A DNA stretch of 64,000 nt from Mangrovibacterium sp041596335 (GCF_041596335.1 NZ_JBFHIT010000026.1:1-64000), one strand, 5' to 3'. Shown: positions 24,350 to 33,648, counted from the first letter of the stretch. Numbers and translations are program-made. The notes: a model not told the origin generated them from the letters alone.

Positions 24350-25216
24350 TTAAGCGCCTAGCTCGCGCAGTAACTCATCACTCAAAACACCGGAGCAAAT
24401 TTCGCGTACCTCTCCGGTCATATGGATTTGCCAGTCTTCATCAATTTGCAATTTAAGTTCGCCTCCCGGCATTTTCAGGGTTAGTTTGCGTTCGGTCAAG
24501 CCTTTTTTGACCATTATCGCGGCCACTGCACTCGACGAACTTCCGGAGGCCAATGTCCAACCGGCTCCACGTTCCCAAATCAGTATTTCAACCAACTCGG
24601 GCGAAAGCACCTTGGCAAACTGAACATTGATGCGATTGGGGAATTTTGGGTGATTCTCGATCTGCGAGCCATATTTCATAATCTCGTCAACCGACAGCTC
24701 GTCTTTAATAACAACACAATGCGGATTACCAACTGAGACACAATCGATAAGGTAGCTCGTGCCGTCGAGTTCGAGCACTTCGTCCAAACACTCGGCATTC
24801 TCACTTTTCACCGGTATTTTCTCCGATTCGAAAATGGCGCTCCCCATATCAACTTTAATCATCCGGGCTTTGCCCTTGTCTTTCTCAATAATTTCGGCCT
24901 GAACCACACCACCAAGTGTGTCGATCGAAAAAGACGTTTTTGCCGTGTAGCCACAATCAAACAGGAATTTGGCAAATATCCGCAAGCCATTTCCGCTTTT
25001 CTCAGCTTCCGAACCATCCGGATTTAAAATTCGGAGTCCAAATTCAGCCCGGCTACTACCTACGAGTACCAAAATGCCATCGGAACCAATACCATAATGG
25101 ACATCACAGATAAGTTGTATATTTTTTACCGTAAATTCAAAGTCTACTTTCCGACCGTCCATAACGATGTAATCGTTGCCCAGTCCGTGAGATTTTACAA
25201 AAAAGTTATTGTTCAT
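24350..25216 (-). CDS. dapF: Diaminopimelate epimerase homologue with Ser at both catalytic Cys positions
   Basis: A 288-residue protein with the DapF two-lobe pattern: FVKSHGLGNDYIVMD at the start, NPDGSEAEKSGNGLRIFAKF (65-84), VGNPHCVVI (162-170), then WERGAGWTLASGSSSSA (214-230). In active epimerases the two motifs carry catalytic cysteines (CGNG and ACG[ST]G). Here they are Ser74 (codon AGC) and Ser224 (codon TCC), checked in the DNA. The substrate-binding frame (NPDGSE, ERGAG) is kept. It may be a paralogue with altered chemistry or a very weak epimerase. It lies beside lysA, 241 bp apart, with its own promoter-like box. Confidence 0.75.
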   Translation of the reverse strand: MNNNFFVKSHGLGNDYIVMDGRKVDFEFTVKNIQLICDVHYGIGSDGILVLVGSSRAEFGLRILNPDGSEAEKSGNGLRIFAKFLFDCGYTAKTSFSIDTLGGVVQAEIIEKDKGKARMIKVDMGSAIFESEKIPVKSENAECLDEVLELDGTSYLIDCVSVGNPHCVVIKDELSVDEIMKYGSQIENHPKFPNRINVQFAKVLSPELVEILIWERGAGWTLASGSSSSAVAAIMVKKGLTERKLTLKMPGGELKLQIDEDWQIHMTGEVREICSGVLSDELLRELGA

Positions 25217-25240
25217 AGAATTCCAGAATTATTGTTCATA

Positions 25241-25248
25241 CAAAAATA
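25241..25248 (-). promoter_or_regulatory. TATTTTTG, -7-like promoter box for dapF
   Basis: Exact minus-strand TAnnTTTG match, 24 bp before the ATG. The bases after it repeat the gene's opening (ATGAACAATAA) once in the leader. Confidence 0.4.
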
Positions 25249-25290
25249 ACCGAAATTCAGGGTTCAACGTATTTTTTGGGTTAAATGATT

Positions 25291-26820
25291 CTAATAAAAC
25301 GCCCCCGAATAACTGACGCCACCATCAGCCAGCTCCAGCAGCTTCGACACACATCCCGGAATCTCCGACCGATGATGGGTTACATACACCATCGTTGTAT
25401 TTAGGTGACGACAAACCTGATCGAGTAAATGCACAAATCGGGAGGTTTGTTCATTATCCAAGCCCTGACAGGGTTCGTCCAGAATCAACAAAGAAGGCGA
25501 CTTTACCAACGCTCTCGCTAATAACAGCGAACGCTGCTCGCCCAGCGAGGCATGCAAAAACAGTCGGTCTCTCAGATGACTAAGTCCCAGAGCCGGAAAC
25601 CACTTTTCAGCCAAATCGCGCTCCAAATCGGTTGGTGCCGTCGCGAAACCAATCTCATTCCGGAACCCTGAAACAACCACCTCTAAACATGTCAACGCAT
25701 CGTAATGGGCGTGAGCTTTGGTTTGTAGTCCCGGAATGGTATTGAAAATTCCTTCGCCTCTCAAAAAATAAAGGTGTAACTCGGGCGACACAAATCCGAT
25801 CCGGTTTTTAATGTCCCAAATGCTTTCGCCCGATCCGCGCTGCCGATCAAACAACACCAAATCGTTTGTGTATCCTTGCGGATTATCAGCCGTCACCAAA
25901 CTCAACAAGGTGGTTTTGCCAGCTCCGTTATGCCCGAGTAAAGCCCATTGTTCGCCCGGTTTTACCTGCCAGTTTACGTTGTTTAAAATCTGCTTGCCTC
26001 CGATCGTCACGTTAACGTTTCGCATCCGAATGATGTCTTCGAATTGCTCATCCGGCATCGGCATCGAAGCCAATAGCTCAGGCGATTGCGCTTCAGCCAT
26101 TCCTTTGTAAGAAGGAATGCTCGGCTTAAAATCAGCGATCGAACACCATTGCTGTTGTTTCCCCTGATGAAGTTCCAACACCCGACTAACCTCTTTGGGC
26201 ACGAGCCCTGCCGAGCAAATTAAAACGAATGAGACTCCATGCTGCATCTGCCTGGCGATCAGCCCGGCAAGTGTTTTCCGCGCTTCCACATCTAACCCAA
26301 CAAACGGCTGATCGAGCACCAGGATATCTGGTTTCTGAAGCAATGCGGCTGCCAGTTGCGTTCGTTTTCGTTCGCCACTACTTAGTTGCAGAAGTTTACG
26401 ATCGTGGATATGAGCGATGTGCATGCTTTCCATTACCTGATCAATCGCTTCGGTTGAAACATTTAAATTTGCTTTTGTTGCCACTTTTTCGAGGTACGAA
26501 CGGATTGAAGGTGAATTCTCCATGCCTTGATTCTCATAGCGTTGCCCATAATAAGTACTTCGCCGCCCCGACAACGATAAGAAATGATCCTGCTGATCTA
26601 CCATCAACCGATTCAAGCCACCATCAATTTCCAATCGTCCTGAACCAGGTTGAATTTGTCCGGCTATTAAACGTCCCAAACTCGTTTTTCCACTGCCCGA
26701 GCTTCCGCAAATCACCATCGACTCACCTTTCGCCAAACGAAAAGAAACAGCCTCCAGAATTTTTGTCGACCCGACACGATAACCAAGCAATTCTGCCGCA
26801 ATAGTGTTGTTATCCATCAT
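25291..26820 (-). CDS. ModF-like twin ABC ATPase
   Basis: A 509-residue protein with two ABC ATPase domains and no membrane segment. Domain 1 has Walker A GSSGSGKTS, signature LSSGERKR and Walker B DILVLDQPF. Domain 2 has Walker A GHNGAGKTT, a degenerate signature (ASLGEQRS) and Walker B SLLILDEPC. This layout fits ModF/PhrA-type proteins, whose role is unclear. The start is set at ATG 26820 or 26817, since a TAnnTTTG box lies at 26826-26833, inside the longer open frame that begins at 26847. No permease gene is adjacent. Confidence 0.82.
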   Translation of the reverse strand: MMDNNTIAAELLGYRVGSTKILEAVSFRLAKGESMVICGSSGSGKTSLGRLIAGQIQPGSGRLEIDGGLNRLMVDQQDHFLSLSGRRSTYYGQRYENQGMENSPSIRSYLEKVATKANLNVSTEAIDQVMESMHIAHIHDRKLLQLSSGERKRTQLAAALLQKPDILVLDQPFVGLDVEARKTLAGLIARQMQHGVSFVLICSAGLVPKEVSRVLELHQGKQQQWCSIADFKPSIPSYKGMAEAQSPELLASMPMPDEQFEDIIRMRNVNVTIGGKQILNNVNWQVKPGEQWALLGHNGAGKTTLLSLVTADNPQGYTNDLVLFDRQRGSGESIWDIKNRIGFVSPELHLYFLRGEGIFNTIPGLQTKAHAHYDALTCLEVVVSGFRNEIGFATAPTDLERDLAEKWFPALGLSHLRDRLFLHASLGEQRSLLLARALVKSPSLLILDEPCQGLDNEQTSRFVHLLDQVCRHLNTTMVYVTHHRSEIPGCVSKLLELADGGVSYSGAFY

Positions 26821-26825
26821 ACCAA

Positions 26826-26833
26826 CAAAGATA
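26826..26833 (-). promoter_or_regulatory. TATCTTTG, -7-like box abutting the ModF-like gene
   Basis: Exact minus-strand TAnnTTTG match five bases before ATG 26820, the same spacing as at rimM. It implies a leaderless mRNA and argues against the upstream start. Confidence 0.45.
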
Positions 26834-26895
26834 ATAGGCCCAGACAAAAACGGATCTGATAATTGACTTTTGATTACCGACCACCCGAAACAACA

Positions 26896-26920
26896 AAAGC
26901 TGCCCGAGACGGACAGCTTT
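26896..26920 (-). terminator. Terminator after tonB
   Basis: Stem AAAGCTGtCCG / CGGgCAGCTTT with a 3-base loop, 21 bp past the tonB stop on the minus strand, followed by a T-rich tract. Confidence 0.75.
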
Positions 26921-26941
26921 GTGAATTAGTCCCAACCCAGC

Positions 26942-27640
26942 TTATTGCAATACAAAACTAATTGGAACGCTAAATGACACCCGAACGGGGTCGCCTTGTT
27001 GCAATCCGGGCTTCCATTGTGGCAGACTGTTAACCACCCGCAAAGCTTCTTTGTCCAATGCCGGATCGACACTCCGAATGACTTTTGCATTGGTCACGCG
27101 GCCATCTTTTCCAACAATAAAATTGACATAAACTTTTCCCTGAATACCGTTTTCCTGAGCAATTACAGGGTACTTTATTGCATCGGCAATATAACGACGC
27201 AAGGCCATTTCGCCACCCGGAAATTCCGGCATTTGCTCGACAATGTAGAAAATCGGCTCTTCCTCAACTTCTTTTTCGGCCTCTGGCTTTACAGCAGATG
27301 CAATCGGTGTTACTTCCACTACTGTTTGAGCGTCGGCTTCAGTATCCTGGATTTCCAACTCCCGCTCGATGTTCACATCATTCGACACAATGTTTAAAAC
27401 TTCAACCACCTTTGGAGGAGGTGGAGGTTCGGGAGGTTTCACCTGTTCTTGTCTGGTTATGGGAATTATCTCTGTTTCGATGTCCTGTACAACTACACCA
27501 CCTAAATTTTGTGTTTCCTTCACCGGAGTTTTCCATTCAAATGCGATGAAGCAAATTCCCAAAGCCAGAATAAGTCCAATCTCTATAAAGAAATTGTGAT
27601 AACGCTCCAGATCTACCTGTGGGTATTTTCTGACTTCCAT
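26942..27640 (-). CDS. tonB: TonB energy transducer
   Basis: A 232-residue TonB protein: one N-terminal membrane helix (about 18-35), a Pro-rich and Glu-rich periplasmic linker (KPPEPPPPPK near 68-77) and a C-terminal TonB domain (about 140-232) with MPEFPGGEMALRRYI, GKVYVNFIVGKDGRV and the final SVPISFVLQ. It transmits proton-motive force from ExbB/ExbD to outer-membrane transporters such as SusC. No exbB or exbD genes are adjacent. Bacteroidota carry several TonB paralogues, so whether this one serves the alginate SusC is unknown. Confidence 0.92.
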   Translation of the reverse strand: MEVRKYPQVDLERYHNFFIEIGLILALGICFIAFEWKTPVKETQNLGGVVVQDIETEIIPITRQEQVKPPEPPPPPKVVEVLNIVSNDVNIERELEIQDTEADAQTVVEVTPIASAVKPEAEKEVEEEPIFYIVEQMPEFPGGEMALRRYIADAIKYPVIAQENGIQGKVYVNFIVGKDGRVTNAKVIRSVDPALDKEALRVVNSLPQWKPGLQQGDPVRVSFSVPISFVLQ

Positions 27641-27968
27641 GACTATTGGTTTTACAGTATCTCTGAACTTTAAATAGTACCTGTTGCAACCAACAGGCTA
27701 AAGGACAATTACGATTTCACCAAAGTAGTTTTCCGATAGCGGAAACGATGAACACGGTTCACGTACAGGGAGTGATTCTTTACTGCTTATACGGAAGATA
27801 AATGCACTGTGTTCCGAATTACTTAAATTGAAGTATGTTAATGTGCTTTGTTATTCAACAGATTGGAAGTGAAATTAAAAATGAAGAAAACCCGCCCTGT
27901 TTAGCCTTTGCATTCGCATTGCTAAACACTAAACAAAGCAGGCCGATGATAAATTTTATGTAGAATCG
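27641..27968. other. Intergenic stretch between tonB and an ABC ATPase gene
   Basis: A 328-bp gap. Only the terminator-like hairpin at 27897-27933 and a small hairpin (TTTCCGATAGCGGAAA near 27731) stand out. No gene or exact -7 box for tonB is seen. Confidence 0.45.
27897..27933 (-). terminator. Probable terminator after the ABC ATPase gene
   Basis: Inverted repeat GTTTAG (27899-27904) / CTAAAC (27922-27927) with outer partial pairing (CCTG near 27896 with CAGG near 27939), followed on the minus strand by GGGTTTTCTTC and more T. It lies 40-70 bp past the stop. Confidence 0.5.
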
Positions 27969-28694
27969 CTAATCGAGCACGAAACTCTCGGGTTCCGTGA
28001 CTCCGGCAAAGAAATTCTCCAATTCTTTGAGGGTTGAATCCGTTTTGCGGACATCTTTCACAATTTTCCCTTTCTCGAGGATCACAATCCGGCTGCACAC
28101 TTCAGTTATATTATCGAGCGTATGCCCCGAAATCAGAAATGTTGTTCCGTGGTCGGCCGCCTGCTTTTTAATCAGCTCCCTCAATTTGTATTGAGAACTG
28201 GGATCGAGGTTGGCAAACGGCTCATCCAGCACCACCACCTCCGGCTTCCCCATCATGGCAGCGGCAATGCCAACTTTCTTTTGGTTTCCTTTCGAAAGGT
28301 CGCGAATGAATTTTTTCTTGCCTCGAATTTCGCCGTTAAAAAAGCCGTCGAACTGTGCCAGATAGAGCTCCCGATCTGATTGGTTCATCTCACGCAGTTC
28401 GCCAACAAAGGTGAAATACTCGTCGGGAGTTAGATAGCCAATCGTGAAGCTTTCATCGATAAAAGCCCCGGTAAAAGCTTTCCAGTCTTCCGACTTTTGC
28501 ACAACAACTCCGCTGTTTACCACATGCCCTTTTGAGGGCACAATAAGATCGAGCAGCAGGTTGAACAAGGTTGTCTTTCCGGCGCCGTTATTACCAACCA
28601 ACCCAAACAGCTGGCCTTTTTCAATATTGAGCGAATCAATATTGAGAACAATTTCTTTATGATAAGCTTTTATCAGGTTGACAATTTCAATCAT
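27969..28694 (-). CDS. ABC transporter ATP-binding protein
   Basis: A 241-residue ABC ATPase of the CcmA/YhaQ exporter type: Walker A GNNGAGKTT (about 34-42), signature LSKGNQKKV, Walker B VVVLDEPFANLDP and a switch His in ISGHTLD. It starts two bases after the stop of the DUF5687 membrane gene, so they form a two-gene transporter operon. The ATPase would power export of an unknown substrate through that membrane partner. Confidence 0.9.
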   Translation of the reverse strand: MIEIVNLIKAYHKEIVLNIDSLNIEKGQLFGLVGNNGAGKTTLFNLLLDLIVPSKGHVVNSGVVVQKSEDWKAFTGAFIDESFTIGYLTPDEYFTFVGELREMNQSDRELYLAQFDGFFNGEIRGKKKFIRDLSKGNQKKVGIAAAMMGKPEVVVLDEPFANLDPSSQYKLRELIKKQAADHGTTFLISGHTLDNITEVCSRIVILEKGKIVKDVRKTDSTLKELENFFAGVTEPESFVLD

Positions 28695-28696
28695 AA

Positions 28697-30172
28697 TTAC
28701 GAGTTTTTATAATCGCGAATCAGGCGATGTTTTTGTTTGTTGTAGGCTTTCTCAAAATAATTAAATAGCTGTGGTTGCAACACAATACCAACCAGCCCTA
28801 TGATTCCCAGCATCACGAGCGCCGGAGTCGCATCAGTAAGCCACTTGAATAGATAAAAAACAAGGATTGGCCCAACGATCAGCGGAAAAGCGATTAGCCA
28901 CTGGGTAGCTCCCATTCCCTGATAATTGAACATAGCTGACCCGCCAAGGTCGACAGACTTTTTGCTGAATGTTCCGAAGTAAAAAATGAGATTCATATTG
29001 ACACCCAGATGATAGAAAAACAAGGCGGTATTGAAATAGACGATTCGAATATCAATCAAACCGTAGAGGAGTGTTACCACAAAATACACAAACGAAACAA
29101 TCACATTCATATAATAAAACGCTTGTAGAAACTGCTTCATCTTGAAGTTTTGTGTCATCAGCATCCCGTAATAAGAACTGTGCCATGCCGGGAAAAACTG
29201 GCCCAGCGAAATGGTAAACATACCGGTCATAATTAGGCCACCCACGATGAGAATACCCTCCGGAATACCTTTTTCTCCGTTCTTATAAATCAGAAAGCCA
29301 TAGAGCAGAAATAAAACGGTCATTAAAAACTGGGTGCGCGGACGCTTATTTCGCCAGATCATATGTACATGCAGGGTGATAAATTTTCCGTAGTCGCCCA
29401 ACTCGCTCAACCAGCTAAAATCGCGAATCGTTGCATCACCTGCTTTTTTCTCAACCAAATTTAGGTAGAGGTTTGATTTCAGATACCTGTAGTTCAACCA
29501 ATAACAAAGCACCGGAGGCACCAATAAAGCGACGACCATAGTCGGATTCTGAATAACAAAGTCCAGAAACGCGCCAAAAAGCTCCGTTAAACTGAGGATT
29601 CCAAAATAATTCACTCCGTAGAGTCCGGCAAAAAGTGACACAAATAAATAGATTCCCCACGAGCTTTCGTTGATCCACCATTTCAGGTACGTGTTCAGAA
29701 AATGATTCGAGAGAACAAGCAGCACAATACTTACCAACCAGGCAATCGCCCCTGTTCCCGGGTGGTCGGGGAGTACAATTCTGAAAAAGAGTGGGAGGAT
29801 AAGGAAAAATGGCAATACATTAAAAAAATGAAGCAGCGATCGATTCAACAGGTAAGTCACAATCCGCCTCCTTTTCATATTTAAAATACTCAGGGGCTTG
29901 AAACTAATGGTCGGCAAATTCTGCAGGAACTGCCGAATTAGCAGATCGGAAGCAAAATAGATCAGCAAATATCGATTGAGCACACTGGTGAGCTCTTGAT
30001 TCGGGAACTGTTTGGCCAAAGCTTCGGGAATGACGAATACACCGAGCGAAAAAAACACGAGCGCGAAATACAAACCTAAGAAAACGAGCATAATTGTGGT
30101 TGCAATGCTTTTCCCGAACGACGACGAACGAGTGAGCTCCTTCACCGACAGGGATAAAAGGTTTTGTTTCAT
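28697..30172 (-). CDS. DUF5687 membrane protein, ABC transporter permease partner
   Basis: A 491-residue integral membrane protein with about 10-12 hydrophobic segments, matching the Bacteroidota DUF5687 family by layout (KELTRSSSFGKSIATTIML at the start, RQFLQNLPTISFKPL near 80). It lies directly upstream of the ABC ATPase with a 2-bp gap, a standard exporter pair. Substrate unknown. It is single-copy here with no periplasmic adaptor gene nearby. Confidence 0.78.
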   Translation of the reverse strand: MKQNLLSLSVKELTRSSSFGKSIATTIMLVFLGLYFALVFFSLGVFVIPEALAKQFPNQELTSVLNRYLLIYFASDLLIRQFLQNLPTISFKPLSILNMKRRRIVTYLLNRSLLHFFNVLPFFLILPLFFRIVLPDHPGTGAIAWLVSIVLLVLSNHFLNTYLKWWINESSWGIYLFVSLFAGLYGVNYFGILSLTELFGAFLDFVIQNPTMVVALLVPPVLCYWLNYRYLKSNLYLNLVEKKAGDATIRDFSWLSELGDYGKFITLHVHMIWRNKRPRTQFLMTVLFLLYGFLIYKNGEKGIPEGILIVGGLIMTGMFTISLGQFFPAWHSSYYGMLMTQNFKMKQFLQAFYYMNVIVSFVYFVVTLLYGLIDIRIVYFNTALFFYHLGVNMNLIFYFGTFSKKSVDLGGSAMFNYQGMGATQWLIAFPLIVGPILVFYLFKWLTDATPALVMLGIIGLVGIVLQPQLFNYFEKAYNKQKHRLIRDYKNS

Positions 30173-30200
30173 TTAAACAGTTTAGAGATTAAGTTCAAAA

Positions 30201-31646
30201 TTAAATAATCTTATTGACGATTGTGCAGCTTTTTTTGAATACTTGTTTCTCTCCATCCAAACTCAACAATTCGAAATACAACACATAAATACCTGCCGCC
30301 AGCTGGCTGCCATCGGCTCGTTTTCCGCTCCACATCCAGGTCGACTGCGAACCGATCGTTTCATTTTTTAGTGGCTGATCAATCAGGTGTCCATAGGAAT
30401 CAAAAATCATCAGATTCAGCACATAATCCTTCCCGGACAGTTCAAAGCCGACACTGGCATAATCATTATAGCCATCGTTATTCGGCGAAATTACATTTGG
30501 AACGATTGTTACAGCCGGTTGTTGCAAGATGGAGGAAGTTGTTTGAGAATTCGGACATCCGGGAGTGGCGAAGCCATCCAGAGAGGCCGCTGATGCCCAG
30601 TTCGATGAATCGTTGGTTGGCTCAACCAGAGATTTTCGTTCCAATGAAACGCCATTTTCATCGGCCAACATCGGATGATGCATGTCGGCTGAATAGCCAA
30701 ATTCATCAATTACTTCCAACGAATCATTCAACAATACCACCACTCCATCGTCATTCGGGAAAGATGGCAAGGAAACCTGCACAAAATTGTCGGAACAACT
30801 TTCAGGGTAAAATCCAATCAGCGTTTCCGGATTTTCACACAAAAGCAAATAGGCTCCCGAATTTAAAAAACCTGCGAACTCAGTTACCGGAACCATTTGT
30901 TTGAGTTCTCCGGCTGCATCGCGCGTGGCCACAAACAGGTGATCGGTTCGCAATGTTTTATCCGAAACATTTACGATTTCGACAAAATCGTCCGCATCGG
31001 AATAAGGGTTAAAAAGAAGTTCATTGATTAGTACATCGCCCTGAGCAGCAAGATTTTCGGGCAACAAAGGCGGCTCGACAGATTCAACCAATAGCTCATC
31101 AACAATCACTTTATCAGAAGCATAAGTACTATTGAGCCGAATTACAATTTGCAACGAATCGCCCTGCAAACCACATTGACTCACTTCAGCCTCGCCCCAG
31201 TTTCCGGCATTCTCGCCATTCGTCTCAAAAAGCTGCTCCGCCCCGTTATCCAGGCGGAAATAAACACGCACATACTTATTCGCCGTATTGTTTCCACTGC
31301 CCGTTTCACGCGCCACCAACCGGCAATCAATACTGCTTTCGCCTGCTATCGGAATCCACTCTGACGACCAAACAGCTTCGCCATCACAATCCAGCGCTTC
31401 TAATCGCCCACCGGAAGTCGACACCGTCTTCACATAATCGTTGGCTGCCTTAAAATCGCAATTCGAAGCATCGAGAAACCATCTTGAAACACCGGTCATG
31501 TCGGAATGAACTGTAACCCCATCTTCATCACCCCAATATCCTTTCTCCGCGAGGTCAAAATTTTCAACCCAAATTGGCCGGCCCGAAGTATCAATTATTA
31601 ACAAGATGATTCCCAGAAAAAGAAAATAACAAGATTTAGCTTTCAT
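30201..31646 (-). CDS. Secreted lamin-tail-domain protein with C-terminal gliding/T9SS-like domain
   Basis: A 481-residue exported protein with a signal segment (MKAKSCYFLFLGIILLII). An N-terminal beta-rich jelly-roll-like region (about 25-190) is followed by a lamin-tail domain (about 205-330; GDVLINELLFNPYSDADDFV, with EIVNVSDKTLR). The end (about 380-481) has VTIVPNVISPNNDGYNDYAS and FDSYGHLI...WMWSGK, the pattern of the gliding-motility-associated C-terminal domain used by type IX secretion cargo. It is therefore probably exported to the cell surface. The function is unknown; lamin-tail domains often occur in surface or nuclease-associated proteins. Confidence 0.78.
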   Translation of the reverse strand: MKAKSCYFLFLGIILLIIDTSGRPIWVENFDLAEKGYWGDEDGVTVHSDMTGVSRWFLDASNCDFKAANDYVKTVSTSGGRLEALDCDGEAVWSSEWIPIAGESSIDCRLVARETGSGNNTANKYVRVYFRLDNGAEQLFETNGENAGNWGEAEVSQCGLQGDSLQIVIRLNSTYASDKVIVDELLVESVEPPLLPENLAAQGDVLINELLFNPYSDADDFVEIVNVSDKTLRTDHLFVATRDAAGELKQMVPVTEFAGFLNSGAYLLLCENPETLIGFYPESCSDNFVQVSLPSFPNDDGVVVLLNDSLEVIDEFGYSADMHHPMLADENGVSLERKSLVEPTNDSSNWASAASLDGFATPGCPNSQTTSSILQQPAVTIVPNVISPNNDGYNDYASVGFELSGKDYVLNLMIFDSYGHLIDQPLKNETIGSQSTWMWSGKRADGSQLAAGIYVLYFELLSLDGEKQVFKKSCTIVNKII

Positions 31647-31672
31647 CGGGTGAAAAATTAAAAGTAAACAAC

Positions 31673-31680
31673 TAATTTTG
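31673..31680 (+). promoter_or_regulatory. TAATTTTG, -7-like promoter box for asd
   Basis: Exact TAnnTTTG match 66 bp upstream of the asd start. Confidence 0.35.
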
Positions 31681-31746
31681 GAGCCTTTGTATTTTATCAG
31701 TAGAAACTGATTATTAATGAATTAAATTAACAAAATTTTCCAAACT

Positions 31747-32763
31747 ATGAAAGTTGCAATTGTTGGTGCAAGTGGAGCGGTTGGCCAGGAATTTTTGAAC
31801 GTACTGGCTGAACGGAATTTTCCACTCGATGAGTTAGTTTTATTTGGGTCTGCAAGAAGTGCCGGAGCTGAATATGAATTCAAGGGAAAGAAACTGACTG
31901 TCAAAGAACTAAAGCACAACGACGATTTCAAAGATATTGACATTGCACTAACCTCGGCCGGAGCATCGATTTCAAAAGAATTTGCTGAAACCATTACTAA
32001 ATACGGAGCTGTTATGATCGACAACTCCAGTGCTTTTCGTTACGATAACGATGTGCCATTAGTAGTTCCCGAAGTAAATCCGGAAGATTCGCTGGTACGT
32101 CCGCGCAATATTATTGCCAACCCGAATTGTTCAACCATTCAGATGGTCGTGGCCTTGAAACCGATTGACGACTTGTCGAGAATCACAAAGGTTCAGGTTG
32201 CAACCTACCAGGCAGCCAGTGGAGCCGGAGCTCAGGGGATTGCCGAACTGGAAGAACAAACCCGCCAGATTGCCAACGGAGAAGAGCCGACTATTGAGAA
32301 GTTCTCTCACCAATTGGCCATGAATATCATCCCTCATATTGATGTTTTTCTGGACAACGACTACACCAAAGAAGAGATGAAAATGAACTGGGAAACAAAA
32401 AAAATCATGCATACCACAGCCGAAGTTAGCGCTACCTGTGTGCGTGTACCTGTTGCCCGTTCGCACTCTGAAGCAATTTGGATTGAAACCGAAAAAGAAT
32501 TGAGCGTTGCTCAGGTACGCGAAGCTTTTGAAAAATTTGAAGGCTTAACCGTAATTGACAATCCGCAGAACAAAGAATATCCAATGCCTTTGTTTGTTGC
32601 CGGAAAAGACGACGTGTATGTTGGCCGATTGCGCAAAGATGTTACCAACCCCAAAGGTCTCACCTTTTGGTGTGTGGGTGATCAGATAAAAAAAGGTGCT
32701 GCATTAAATGCGGTTCAAATTGCCGAATGGCTGATTAAAAACAACGCCCTGAAACAAGCGTAA
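31747..32763 (+). CDS. asd: Aspartate-semialdehyde dehydrogenase
   Basis: A 338-residue dehydrogenase. The NADP loop is VGASGAVGQEFL (about 6-17), the SSAFR motif (94-98) binds phosphate, and the catalytic Cys128 sits in ANPNCSTIQM. The active-site His is in VARSHSEAIW. It reduces aspartyl phosphate to aspartate semialdehyde, the branch point to lysine, diaminopimelate, threonine and methionine. It is a single gene followed by a strong terminator. lysA and a dapF homologue of the same pathway lie 6-9 kb upstream, on the other strand. Confidence 0.95.
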   Translation: MKVAIVGASGAVGQEFLNVLAERNFPLDELVLFGSARSAGAEYEFKGKKLTVKELKHNDDFKDIDIALTSAGASISKEFAETITKYGAVMIDNSSAFRYDNDVPLVVPEVNPEDSLVRPRNIIANPNCSTIQMVVALKPIDDLSRITKVQVATYQAASGAGAQGIAELEEQTRQIANGEEPTIEKFSHQLAMNIIPHIDVFLDNDYTKEEMKMNWETKKIMHTTAEVSATCVRVPVARSHSEAIWIETEKELSVAQVREAFEKFEGLTVIDNPQNKEYPMPLFVAGKDDVYVGRLRKDVTNPKGLTFWCVGDQIKKGAALNAVQIAEWLIKNNALKQA

Positions 32764-32783
32764 CGATTACATTATTCTAAAAT

Positions 32784-32820
32784 AAAAAAGCCGGAAAGTT
32801 AATATCTCCGGCTTTTTCTT
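32784..32820 (+). terminator. Terminator after asd
   Basis: Stem AAAAAGCCGGA/TCCGGCTTTTT with an 11-base loop and a T run, 20 bp past the asd stop. Confidence 0.92.
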
Positions 32821-32988
32821 TTATGAAATGGGTTGGTCTGGGAAGAAACTAATCCAACTGTTAATACGGCAGGTTCTCAATATGTGACCCCTTTCCCATT
32901 GAAATATCATGAACGAATGCTTTTTATTGCTCCAGTCATCTGTTTCAACCGACGAACGAACATTTCTTTATTGTTCAGTAATCAAAAA

Positions 32989-33648
32989 TTATCGTCTTTT
33001 CGCGATTGCGTCGTTCAAAAAACGGTTCACATGACTTAACTGCCGGAAAACAGCTACGGTCTGATCAACCAAATTGGCTGCAAGAACCTGATCGTCGTTC
33101 ATTTCGTGGCCAAAAGCATACGATTTATATCGAAGCAACTGAATGTCTTCAAACTCTTTATCAAATCCTTTGGGAGCCGTTTTTAGTTGCTCGCCCATTA
33201 TTTCGGGAAAGAAACGCTTGAAATCCTCATCTTCGATTACCTCTTTAAAACTTTCCGGATGCTCGTAAATCTCCTGCCGAATAGACCGGAGAACATTTGG
33301 CCCCGGACACCAAACACCTCCGCCAATAAACGACGAACCGGGTTCGAAATGAATATAATACCCACCTTGTTCGCTTTTACGCCCACCCGGAGCGATAAAA
33401 CTTCCCATATTGGTTTTGTAGGGATTTTTGTCCTTCGAAAACCGCACATCGCGAAAAATGCGAAACAGGCAATCTTTCGGAGCCATTGCCGGAATATCTG
33501 AATCGAACTTGCGAATCTCCTGAATCATGATTTCAGTAAAAAACAACATCTGTTCTTTCGCTGTTTCATATTCTGTACGATGATCGTTGAACCATTCTCT
33601 CGTATTGTTCTCCTTCAATCCCTTTAAAAACTGAACTAGTGCTTGCAT
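32989..33648 (-). CDS. DUF2461-family protein
   Basis: A 219-residue cytosolic protein of the DUF2461 (TIGR02453) family. The conserved pattern LKENNTREWFNDHRTEYE (about 11-28), FRIFRDVRFSKDKNPYKTN (about 62-80) and GGYYIHFEPG (about 95-104) is clear. Function unknown. It lies alone on the minus strand and converges with the asd gene. Confidence 0.88.
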   Translation of the reverse strand: MQALVQFLKGLKENNTREWFNDHRTEYETAKEQMLFFTEIMIQEIRKFDSDIPAMAPKDCLFRIFRDVRFSKDKNPYKTNMGSFIAPGGRKSEQGGYYIHFEPGSSFIGGGVWCPGPNVLRSIRQEIYEHPESFKEVIEDEDFKRFFPEIMGEQLKTAPKGFDKEFEDIQLLRYKSYAFGHEMNDDQVLAANLVDQTVAVFRQLSHVNRFLNDAIAKRR

